NCBI GenBank assembly: GCA_000436535.1
Contig: FR886299.1
Span: 5,668 to 26,224, forward strand
Direction: 5' to 3'
Length of the DNA stretch: 20,557 nucleotides
From: Eubacterium sp. CAG:252
Lineage (GTDB): Bacteria; Bacillota; Clostridia; Lachnospirales; Lachnospiraceae
The notes beneath the pieces are model-generated. The model ran no database searches. It had not been told where the DNA came from and worked only from the letters and a program-made list of their open reading frames with translations. A program made the position numbers and the translations under genes. Below are positions 5,881 through 12,574 of this stretch, piece by piece; the stretch's first letter is position 1, and each line of letters starts with the position of its first letter.

Positions 5881-6636
5881 ATGTCAGATATTAAAGGTAG
5901 AATTCATTCGGTAGAAAGCTTTGGTTCAGTGGATGGACCTGGTGTAAGATATATAATTTTTCTTCAGGGATGTCATATGAGATGTAAGTATTGTCATAAC
6001 CCTGAAACATGGAAGGAAGAGGGCGGAGAGCTTTTAACAGCACAGGAAGTATTTGATAAGGCTTACCGTTACCATAATTACTGGAAGGACAAAGGTGGTA
6101 TAACTGTAAGTGGTGGTGAGGCAATGCTTCAGATGGAGTTTGTTACAGAACTTTTCAAGATAGCAAAGCAGCATAATGTCCATACTACACTTGATACTTC
6201 AGGCAATCCATTTACTATGGAGGAGCCTTTTTTAAGCAGGTTTAATGAGCTTATGGCAGTTACAGACCTTTTTATGTTAGATATAAAGCACATAGATGAG
6301 GAAAAGCATAAAAAGCTCACAGGCTGGACTAATAAAAATATACTTCAGCTTGCACAGTATCTTTCAGATAATGGTAAGGATATGTGGATTAGACACGTTC
6401 TTGTACCGGGTGTGACGGATGATGAGGCAGACCTTAAGAGATTGTCAGAATTCGTTAAGTTACTTAAAACTGTTCAGAGATTTGAGATACTTCCATATCA
6501 CACACTTGGCGTATTCAAGTGGCATGACCTTGGTGTAAAATACGAATTAGAGGATGTTATGCCTCCAACTAAGGAACAGATAGAAAGAGCAGACAGCATA
6601 CTGCACACAGGGGATTATACAGGATATAAGAACTAA
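5881..6636 (+). CDS. pflA: Pyruvate formate-lyase activating enzyme (radical SAM)
   Basis: This cytosolic 251-residue enzyme uses a [4Fe-4S] cluster and S-adenosylmethionine to place the glycyl radical on pyruvate formate-lyase, enabling anaerobic conversion of pyruvate and CoA to acetyl-CoA and formate. The cluster cysteines are C31, C35 and C38 in CHMRCKYC, the CX3CX2C form. SGGEAML (77-83) is the SAM-binding GGE motif, and VDGPGVRYIIFLQGC upstream is family-typical. There is no extra ferredoxin-like insertion, so it is the simple PFL-type activase and not a dehydratase activase. GGAGG at 5871-5875 picks ATG 5881 over the in-frame ATG 5869, which would overlap that site. Its partner pflB is not in this window, although the two are usually adjacent. 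A nested inverted repeat follows directly. Confidence 0.95.
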   Translation: MSDIKGRIHSVESFGSVDGPGVRYIIFLQGCHMRCKYCHNPETWKEEGGELLTAQEVFDKAYRYHNYWKDKGGITVSGGEAMLQMEFVTELFKIAKQHNVHTTLDTSGNPFTMEEPFLSRFNELMAVTDLFMLDIKHIDEEKHKKLTGWTNKNILQLAQYLSDNGKDMWIRHVLVPGVTDDEADLKRLSEFVKLLKTVQRFEILPYHTLGVFKWHDLGVKYELEDVMPPTKEQIERADSILHTGDYTGYKN

Positions 6637-6720
6637 TAATATGATGTATGTGTCAAAAGTATAAAAGTCGTTTCTGCTTGCGGAAAAAGACTTTTTATTT
6701 GGGACACTCACATCATATTA
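6637..6720 (+). terminator. Nested inverted repeat with terminator core after pflA
   Basis: The inner hairpin pairs AAAAGTC (6663-6669) with GACTTTT (6689-6695), with TTTCTG/CGGAAA near its tip, and ends in a T-run at 6692-6696. This works as a terminator. It sits inside a second inverted repeat: TAATATGATGT (6637-6647) pairs perfectly with 6710-6720, and GTGTC (6650-6654) with GACAC (6703-6707). The whole 84-base block fills nearly all the space between the pflA stop and the larB ribosome site. Confidence 0.65.
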
Positions 6721-6737
6721 GAATAAGGTGATATTCT

Positions 6738-7487
6738 ATGAATAAAGAGGAATTAACACATTTATTAGAAAAAGTAGCCTCAGGTGATATATCGCCTGAG
6801 GAGGCGGCGAATAATATACGTCTTAAGTCATATACAGACCTTGGCTTCGCAAAGGTAGATACATCCCGTGAATTAAGACAGGGGATGTCAGAGGTCATAT
6901 ACGGTAAGAGCAAAACTAAAAAGCAGATAGCAGCTATAGTTGATGAAATGCTTAAGGAACATGAGAAAACTATTCTTATAACAAGAATGAAGAAAAAGGC
7001 AGCAGAGTATGTTGGCAGAAAGTATGACTTAAGATATGATAAGTTATCAAAGATAGGCATTATCGGAGATATGCCGCCTAAGGATGGTATAGGAAAAATA
7101 ATGGTTGCAACGGGCGGAACAAGTGACATTCCGGTTGCTGAGGAAGCTGCGCTTACAGCAGAGGCGTATGGCAATGAAGTAGTACGCCTGTATGATGTTG
7201 GTGTTGCTGGTATGCACAGGCTTATGAGCCACAGCAGTGATATTATGGAGGCAAGAGTTATAATAGCAATAGCCGGCATGGAGGGAGCGCTTGCAAGCGT
7301 TATAGGAGGAATGGCTGACTGTCCTGTTATCGCAGTTCCGACAAGTGTTGGTTATGGTGCTAACTTTGGTGGTCTTTCAGCGCTTTTATCTATGCTTAAT
7401 TCATGTGCCAGTGGAGTGAGCGTGGTTAATATAGATAATGGTTTTGGAGCCGGATATCTGGCTAGTATGATTAATCATCAGAGGTAA
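6738..7487 (+). CDS. larB: Nickel-pincer cofactor biosynthesis protein LarB
   Basis: LarB is a PurE-like carboxylase/hydrolase that acts first in making the nickel-pincer nucleotide cofactor of lactate racemase and related racemases. It carboxylates the pyridinium ring of nicotinic acid adenine dinucleotide and splits off AMP. The 249 residues have the normal length and layout. A helical N-terminal region (1-100) leads into the PurE-like core with ATGGTSDIPVAEEA (124-137), AGMEGALASVIGG (179-191), PTSVGYGANFGG (201-212) and NSCASGVSVVNIDNGFG (221-237). Cys223 probably corresponds to the catalytic cysteine. AAGGTGAT at 6725-6732 serves the ATG. The usual partners larC and larE, and larA, are absent from this window, so the pathway must be completed elsewhere. 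Confidence 0.93.
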   Translation: MNKEELTHLLEKVASGDISPEEAANNIRLKSYTDLGFAKVDTSRELRQGMSEVIYGKSKTKKQIAAIVDEMLKEHEKTILITRMKKKAAEYVGRKYDLRYDKLSKIGIIGDMPPKDGIGKIMVATGGTSDIPVAEEAALTAEAYGNEVVRLYDVGVAGMHRLMSHSSDIMEARVIIAIAGMEGALASVIGGMADCPVIAVPTSVGYGANFGGLSALLSMLNSCASGVSVVNIDNGFGAGYLASMINHQR

Positions 7488-7493
7488 TTAGAA

Positions 7494-7532
7494 AATCCAT
7501 CACTGTGAGGTTCATGGTGGTGGATTATTTTT
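7494..7532 (+). terminator. Rho-independent terminator after larB
   Basis: AATCCATCAC (7494-7503) pairs over 10 positions, one G-U, with GTGGTGGATT (7517-7526) around a 13-base loop and is followed by ATTTTT. It starts 6 bases after the larB stop and separates larB from the AT-rich ATPase/TOPRIM unit. Confidence 0.85.
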
Positions 7533-7560
7533 GTATGATTATTATAAAATAACGATAAAA

Positions 7561-7577
7561 AAATACATAATGTATTT
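7561..7577. promoter_or_regulatory. 17-base palindrome, candidate operator of the ATPase/TOPRIM unit
   Basis: AAATACAT-A-ATGTATTT is a perfect dyad with 8-bp arms, ending within the proposed -35 box (7575-7580) of the two-gene unit. This is where a repressor would occlude polymerase. No repressor gene lies next to the unit, so the binding protein would be encoded elsewhere or be one of the two products. AT-rich palindromes do arise by chance. Confidence 0.4.
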
Positions 7578-7603
7578 AATTTTAGCATATTATATGATAA
7601 AAT
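7575..7603 (+). promoter_or_regulatory. Promoter of the ATPase/TOPRIM unit
   Basis: An extended -10 element TGATAAAAT (7595-7603) is paired at 17 bp with a weak -35 TTTAAT (7575-7580). Transcription would begin near 7610, leaving about 15 bases to the ATG at 7625 but including its AGAGGTG ribosome site. Because it lies after the larB terminator, the unit probably has its own expression. Confidence 0.45.
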
Positions 7604-7624
7604 ATGTTAAAAGAGGTGACGGTT

Positions 7625-8950
7625 ATGGATAATATGTATTATTTATTGAATGTTACAGTAGCTGGTGTTAAGTGCATCGAGGAGGAAATAAGGCTTGATT
7701 TTTATAAAAAAATAGTCAACCAGAAATTTGATGCAGATAAATACAGAATAAAAGCTATATATGGGGAAAATGGTTCAGGTAAGTCCGCAATTATTACCGC
7801 AGTTAAAATATTTCAGGATATTATATGTAATAGCCAATACTTAAGTGAGTCCAAAAATCAGAAGTTATTAGATGAGCTGATTAATAAAAAGACACAACAT
7901 TATAAGTTTAAGTGTGAGTTTTTATGCAGGTTGGAAAAGGATAATATTATATTTGCATATGAATTACAATTAAAGAAAAATGAAAGCGGACTATATGAAA
8001 TAGTATATGAAAAATTATCAGAAAGAAGTGGTAATTATTCTAATAGCAGGTATAAAAGTATATACGAAGTTAGTAATGGTAAGTTAATATTTGTCAATGC
8101 ACAGAATGAAAATTATTCAATGATTGAAAAAATGACTTATAATCTTTTAGGTAAAAGTTCATTTCTTAATATATATTTTTTTAATTTCAATAATTTTAAC
8201 AAAGATACTGTTACAGATAGTACAAGAATATATGTCAGAGTGTGCATATGTATGGTTTTGGCATTTATAATAAAAGTATATTTAGATGAAGAAGACAAGC
8301 ATGAATTGTATTTTATAAAAAAAGTTTTTAGTGAGAGAATAAAAAACGACAATAATTATATATCAGAAAATGTATTAGAAATAATGGACAGTTTAAGTGT
8401 TACAGACAGCATTATTCCTAAAAATAATTTTGATATATACGTGGAGAAGATTAATAATTTAACTGCTTTCCTTCGTATTTTTAAACATGATTTGAAGTCC
8501 ATAGAGATAGATAAAAAAGATGATGGAGATAATTACAGGTGTGACCTTAATCTTAATTATGGTGATTATTTAATCAATAAAGAATTTGAGAGTACAGGAA
8601 TTAAGAAATTAATTAAATTGTATGATTGTTTTGATGCAGCAAGTAAATATGGAATCGTATTTATAGATGAAATGGATTCTAATTTAAATGATGTGTATTT
8701 ATGTAAAATTATAGAATATTTTATGTATTATGGAAAAGGGCAGTTGTGTTTTACTACACATAATCTGGACCCGATGTCAGTGCTTAAAGAAAACAAGTAT
8801 TCCATAGATTTTCTTTCAAGTGATAATAAGCTTGTATCGTGGGTTTCTAAGGGAAATGCAACACCGGATAATTATTTTAAAAATGGAATGATAGAAAATA
8901 TACCATTTAATATAGATGCAACTGATTTTATAGGAGTATTTGGGGAGTAA
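7625..8950 (+). CDS. ABC/AAA15-type ATPase, RloA/AbiLi-like (candidate phage defence)
   Basis: This 441-residue soluble protein has the ABC-like ATPase head found in AAA15/AAA21, OLD and RloA/AbiLi proteins. Walker A is GENGSGKS (47-54). A signature-like ESTGIKKLIKLYD lies at 322-334. Walker B is VFIDEMD (345-351), with Glu349 as likely catalytic base, followed by a D-loop DSNLN. The switch histidine is His379 in FTTHN (376-380). Between the halves (about 65-315) is a long, variable, lysine- and asparagine-rich region that may act as sensor. I chose ATG 7625 because AGAGGTG sits at 7612-7618; the in-frame ATG 7604 has no site. Only 6 bases separate it from the next gene. G+C is very low: sampled 60-base lines hold 9-13 G/C against 26-30 in larB and codA. 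This suggests acquisition by transfer. The defence role is inferred from architecture. Confidence 0.8.
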   Translation: MDNMYYLLNVTVAGVKCIEEEIRLDFYKKIVNQKFDADKYRIKAIYGENGSGKSAIITAVKIFQDIICNSQYLSESKNQKLLDELINKKTQHYKFKCEFLCRLEKDNIIFAYELQLKKNESGLYEIVYEKLSERSGNYSNSRYKSIYEVSNGKLIFVNAQNENYSMIEKMTYNLLGKSSFLNIYFFNFNNFNKDTVTDSTRIYVRVCICMVLAFIIKVYLDEEDKHELYFIKKVFSERIKNDNNYISENVLEIMDSLSVTDSIIPKNNFDIYVEKINNLTAFLRIFKHDLKSIEIDKKDDGDNYRCDLNLNYGDYLINKEFESTGIKKLIKLYDCFDAASKYGIVFIDEMDSNLNDVYLCKIIEYFMYYGKGQLCFTTHNLDPMSVLKENKYSIDFLSSDNKLVSWVSKGNATPDNYFKNGMIENIPFNIDATDFIGVFGE

Positions 8951-8956
8951 AGTTAT

Positions 8957-9469
8957 ATGGCAATACAACTGATATTATGTGTTGAAACTAATAAAAAAGC
9001 AGACACGGACAGCAAATATATATTTGAAACTATAAGATATTATTATAATGTTGATAATAGTGTAAAGTTAAGTAAAATATATATGGGGACAAAAACAAAG
9101 TATAATTCAAAAGAAGTTTTAAAGGAAATTAAACAAAAGAAGTCAATGTTTTCTCATGGCAGCAGCATGGTTATATATTGTATTGATACAGACCAGTATG
9201 AAAAAAATCCTAATCATAAAAAAGAATATGATGAAATTCAAAAATATTGTGAACATGAGAATTATGAAATGGTATGGTTTTGTCATGATGTTGAAGAGGT
9301 CTTTATAGGATATAAAGTATCTGATTCAGATAAAACTAAAAAGGCAGCAGAATTTGTAAAAAAGAATATTGTTAAGAATGTCAATTATAAAAAGCTTTCA
9401 AGTGATAAACTAATAAAAAATACAAGTAATATGCTGCTTGTTTTTGATAAATATTTACAGCGAAAATAA
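8957..9469 (+). CDS. Small TOPRIM/RloB-like partner protein (candidate nuclease)
   Basis: This is a 170-residue, lysine-rich soluble protein. Acidic positions follow the order expected of a TOPRIM fold: Glu10 at the end of the first strand (LILCVET, 5-11), then Asp77 and Asp79 in VIYCIDTDQ (72-80), and a further HDVEEVFIG (110-118) with Glu113 and Glu114. RloB/AbiLii proteins show the same order, with an acidic DxD followed by a conserved acidic helix. It is shorter than RloB or PARIS AriB. GGGGAG at 8942-8947, inside the end of the ATPase gene, is its ribosome site, and the gap is 6 bases, so translation is probably coupled. The likely model is an effector nuclease held or triggered by the ATPase. 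The motif match is by eye and the family assignment is tentative. Confidence 0.65.
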   Translation: MAIQLILCVETNKKADTDSKYIFETIRYYYNVDNSVKLSKIYMGTKTKYNSKEVLKEIKQKKSMFSHGSSMVIYCIDTDQYEKNPNHKKEYDEIQKYCEHENYEMVWFCHDVEEVFIGYKVSDSDKTKKAAEFVKKNIVKNVNYKKLSSDKLIKNTSNMLLVFDKYLQRK

Positions 9470-9513
9470 GCGTTAATCAGATAAAAATACAGAAGTGAGG
9501 ATTAATATTTAAT

Positions 9514-10869
9514 ATGTCAGATACAACGAATCTTGGAGAAGGAAGTATAGGCTCACTACTTGCAAAGCTGGCTGTTCCGGCAGTTGTAGCGCAGGTGGTA
9601 AATCTTTTATACAATATAGTAGACAGAATATATATAGGCCATATTCCTGACATAGGTGCGAGTGCATTAACAGGTGTTGGATTATTCACACCTATACTTA
9701 TGCTTATCAATGCATTTGCAATGTTAGCAGGTTCAGGTGGAGCTCCTAGAGCAGCTATATATATGGGGAAGAAGGATAATGAAACTGCACAGAAAATAAT
9801 GGGAAACTGTTTTTCGTTTCTTATGATATGCGCAGTTGCGCTTACGGTCATATTCTATGCGGCAGCACCAACACTTCTTGTATGGTTTGGTGCAAGTAGT
9901 GCAACACTAACGTATGCGGTGTCATATGCAAGAATATATATACTTGGAAGTATATTTGTTGTTATTGTATTAGGCATGAATCTTTTTATAACAACGCAGG
10001 GCTTTGCGAAGATAAGTATGCTTACAACGGTAATAGGTGCGGTCATTAACATAGTACTTGATCCAATATTTATATTCGTATTCGGAATGGGAGTGAAGGG
10101 TGCAGCGCTAGCGACTATTATAAGCCAGGCTGTAGGTGCGGTATGGATATTACGCTTCCTTACCGGTAATAAAACAATATTAAAGCTTAAAATGAGTGAT
10201 TTAAGGTTAAAGGGCAGTATAATAGGTCCATGTCTTGCACTTGGAATATCAAGCTTTGTTATGTTGTCAACAGAGAGTATTCTTTCTATAAGCTTTACAT
10301 CAAGTCTGTCAAAGTTTGGTGGGGATATGGCAGTTGGAGCCATGACTATCATTACAAGTACCAACCAGCTTGTTGTCATGCCAGTACAGGGAATATGTCA
10401 GGGGGCACAGCCCATTATAAGTTATAACTATGGTGCCAATAAAAAGGACAGAGTTAAGAAAGCATTTTTTCTGCAGTTTAAAATATGCGTAATATTTACA
10501 TGTATAAGCTGGCTTGTAATGATGTTGTTCCCACAGATATTTGCAGGAATGTTTACAGCAGATGCTAGTCTGGTAAGCTATACATCATGGGCACTGCGCA
10601 TATATATGGCAGGAATCTTTGCACTTGGCTTCCAGGTAAGCTGTCAGCAGGGCTTTATGGCGCTTGGACAGGCAAAGGTAAGTCTTGTTATGGCGTGCTT
10701 AAGAAAGCTGATTCTGCTGATTCCGCTTATATTTACGTTACCATTGCTGCTTTCAGATAAGGTGTTTGCAGTATTCTTAGCAGAGCCGGTCAGCGATATC
10801 ATAGCGGCGATAGTAACAACAACAGTATTTATGACGAAGTTTAACGGTATACTTGAACATAAGAAATAA
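9514..10869 (+). CDS. MATE-family multidrug efflux transporter
   Basis: This 451-residue integral membrane protein should export cationic drugs or metabolites in exchange for Na+ or H+. It shows about twelve hydrophobic helices in two six-helix halves. Family marks are LAVPAVVAQVVNLLYNIVDR (19-38), the GxGGAPRAAIYMGK region (73-86) after helix 2, and in the second half the NQLVVMPVQGICQGAQPIIS region and GYNYGA-like turn before KKDRVKKAF. The arrangement resembles MepA-type exporters of Firmicutes. The nearest ribosome site is GTGAGG at 9495-9500, 13 bases from ATG; no other in-frame start exists. It begins 44 bases after the TOPRIM-like gene, but its G+C matches the chromosome again, so it probably belongs to the original backbone next to larB. 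Substrate unknown. Confidence 0.92.
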   Translation: MSDTTNLGEGSIGSLLAKLAVPAVVAQVVNLLYNIVDRIYIGHIPDIGASALTGVGLFTPILMLINAFAMLAGSGGAPRAAIYMGKKDNETAQKIMGNCFSFLMICAVALTVIFYAAAPTLLVWFGASSATLTYAVSYARIYILGSIFVVIVLGMNLFITTQGFAKISMLTTVIGAVINIVLDPIFIFVFGMGVKGAALATIISQAVGAVWILRFLTGNKTILKLKMSDLRLKGSIIGPCLALGISSFVMLSTESILSISFTSSLSKFGGDMAVGAMTIITSTNQLVVMPVQGICQGAQPIISYNYGANKKDRVKKAFFLQFKICVIFTCISWLVMMLFPQIFAGMFTADASLVSYTSWALRIYMAGIFALGFQVSCQQGFMALGQAKVSLVMACLRKLILLIPLIFTLPLLLSDKVFAVFLAEPVSDIIAAIVTTTVFMTKFNGILEHKK

Positions 10870-11035
10870 CAAATATATTAATTATATCATCTATTATGTC
10901 CTGACAGAACAAAAAGGAGCAGCATAACTTGTTAAAACAGTATAAAAATCTTGTCACCAGTGCACAAAATATTGATAAGAACATAACATAGGATTATATT
11001 CTGGTCATAAAGAAACAACAAGAATTATTCGGTAT

Positions 11036-11051
11036 CGATAAAAACTTATCG
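11036..11051. promoter_or_regulatory. Inverted repeat upstream of codA
   Basis: CGATAA (11036-11041) and TTATCG (11046-11051) form a perfect 6-bp dyad around AAAC, 17 bases ahead of the AGGAGG site of codA. It could be an operator, for instance of the PucR-type regulator encoded after codA, or a weak leader hairpin. No matching copy was noticed elsewhere in the window, so the assignment is speculative. Confidence 0.25.
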
Positions 11052-11080
11052 TATAAAAATAATAATCAGGAGGTTTTATT

Positions 11081-12343
11081 ATGGCTAGAAGGAAGTTTAT
11101 TAACGCAAAGTTAAAGGGATATAATGAGTTACAGGAAATACTTGTAGAAGATGGAGTGTTTAAAAAGATTGCACCATCTATTGAAGTTGCTGCTGACTGT
11201 GAGGTAGAAGATCTTGGAGGTAAGCTTACATTGCCACCATATGTAGATCCACATATTCATCTTGATTATGTATTCACAGCAAGAAAGCAGGGAGCTACGA
11301 ATGGAACAGGTACTTTGTTTGAAGGAATACAAAGATGGAGTGAAACCAAGTCGGATCTTACTATAGATGAGATAAAGGCAAGAGCCATAAAGGCAGTTAA
11401 GATGGAAGTATCACATGGTGTACAGTATATCAGGACACATGCAGATGTAACAGATCCTAACCTTACAGCACTCAAGGCGTTGCTTGAGTTAAAGGAAGAG
11501 CTGAAGGACATAGTAACTATCCAGATAGTTTCTTTCCCACAGGAGGGTATGTACTCATATAAGGATGGAGATAAGCTTGTTGAAGAGGGACTTAAGATGG
11601 GTGCCGATTGTGTTGGTGGTATACCACATTTTGAGTATTGCAGGGAGTTTGGTGAGAAGTCAATACATAAGGTTGTTGAACTTGCAGTTAAGTATGATAA
11701 GCTTATTGATGTTCATTGTGATGAAAGCGATGATCATATGAGCAGATTTGTAGAGCTTCTTACAGCACTTTCAATAGTTGAAGGAATCGGACCTAAGACA
11801 ACAGCAAGCCACACCTGTTCACTTGGCTCTGTTGATAACAGCTATGCATTCAGAATGATGAAGAACTTTAAAAAGTCAGGTCTTAACTTTATATCCTGCC
11901 CAACAGAGAATATATATCTTCAGGGCAGACAGGATACTTATCCTAAGAGAAGAGGTCTTACAAGGGTTAAGGAGTTATATGAAAATGGCATAAATGTATG
12001 CTTTGCACAGGATTCTATACAGGATCCATGGTATCCAGCTGGCAACGGCAATCTTATGAATGTCCTTGATAATGGTATTCATATCGCACAGATGATGTCG
12101 TTTGAGGAGATGGATAACTGTCTTGATCTTATAACAGTGAATGGTGCTAAGACTATGAACATATCAGAACAATATGGTATTGAAGCAGGAAAACCAGCCA
12201 ACTTTATTGTAGTTGATGCTAAAAGCGAGTTTGAAGCAGTATGTGAAAGAGCTGATGTAGTGGCAAGCATCCGTGATGGAGAATATCTGTTCAAGAAGGC
12301 TCCCATACAGTATGAGGCTTTGAGTGATTTTATGGCAAAGTAA
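11081..12343 (+). CDS. codA: Cytosine deaminase
   Basis: This cytosolic metal-dependent amidohydrolase converts cytosine to uracil and ammonia for pyrimidine salvage. The 420 residues align in spacing with Escherichia coli CodA. The metal histidines His58 and His60 lie in DPHIHLD. VSFPQEG (150-156) carries the substrate-contact Gln154. HCDESDD (212-218) gives His212 and Glu215, ASHTCSLGS (242-250) gives His244, and FAQDSIQDPWYPAGNGN (308-324) supplies the metal Asp311. All catalytic positions are present. AGGAGG at 11068-11073 gives an ideal start. The usual companion codB (cytosine permease) is missing; a PucR-type regulator follows under its own promoter after a strong terminator. A related amidohydrolase substrate such as isoguanine or creatinine cannot be excluded, but the fit to CodA is close. 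Confidence 0.95.
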   Translation: MARRKFINAKLKGYNELQEILVEDGVFKKIAPSIEVAADCEVEDLGGKLTLPPYVDPHIHLDYVFTARKQGATNGTGTLFEGIQRWSETKSDLTIDEIKARAIKAVKMEVSHGVQYIRTHADVTDPNLTALKALLELKEELKDIVTIQIVSFPQEGMYSYKDGDKLVEEGLKMGADCVGGIPHFEYCREFGEKSIHKVVELAVKYDKLIDVHCDESDDHMSRFVELLTALSIVEGIGPKTTASHTCSLGSVDNSYAFRMMKNFKKSGLNFISCPTENIYLQGRQDTYPKRRGLTRVKELYENGINVCFAQDSIQDPWYPAGNGNLMNVLDNGIHIAQMMSFEEMDNCLDLITVNGAKTMNISEQYGIEAGKPANFIVVDAKSEFEAVCERADVVASIRDGEYLFKKAPIQYEALSDFMAK

Positions 12344-12405
12344 GAGAGAATGATAGTTAATGTTAATGAATTCATAGTTGATAAAGTGGAATTATAATGT
12401 GTAAC

Positions 12406-12452
12406 AAACAGATTAGATTAGTTTAATTGTAAGCCAATCTAATCTGTTTTTT
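12406..12452 (+). terminator. Rho-independent terminator after codA
   Basis: CAGATTAGATT (12409-12419) pairs perfectly with AATCTAATCTG (12436-12446), extended to 14 bp by AAA/TTT, around a 16-base loop and running into six T residues. It ends the codA transcript and separates codA from the pucR-type gene. Confidence 0.9.
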
Positions 12453-12489
12453 GATGTTTTATGATATATAAATAATGCAAAAAGGACTT

Positions 12490-12519
12490 TTGACCACGAC
12501 ATCAAATATATGTTAATAT
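12490..12519 (+). promoter_or_regulatory. Promoter of the PucR-type regulator
   Basis: A -35 TTGACC (12490-12495) and an extended -10 TGTTAATAT (12511-12519) are separated by 18 bp. Transcription would start near 12526, about 49 bases before the chosen ATG. This also argues against the in-frame ATG at 12527, which would be practically leaderless. Confidence 0.6.
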
Positions 12520-12574
12520 ACAATACATGAACGTTTTATATCGCATAGGATTAAAGTTTGACAGGAGAGAAAAA

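Noticed and set aside
6713..7279. 188-codon open frame on the minus strand
   Set aside because: It is antisense to larB, whose motifs and ribosome site are clear; the reverse frame lacks both.
7625..9469. Retron or canonical PARIS system
   Set aside because: There is no reverse transcriptase or msr-msd-like RNA, and the partner is only 170 residues, shorter than AriB; a looser kinship to AbiL/RloAB is all that can be claimed.
12527..12574. Upstream ATG adding 16 residues to the PucR-type regulator
   Set aside because: It coincides with the predicted transcript start and has no ribosome site; ATG 12575 follows AGGAGAG.
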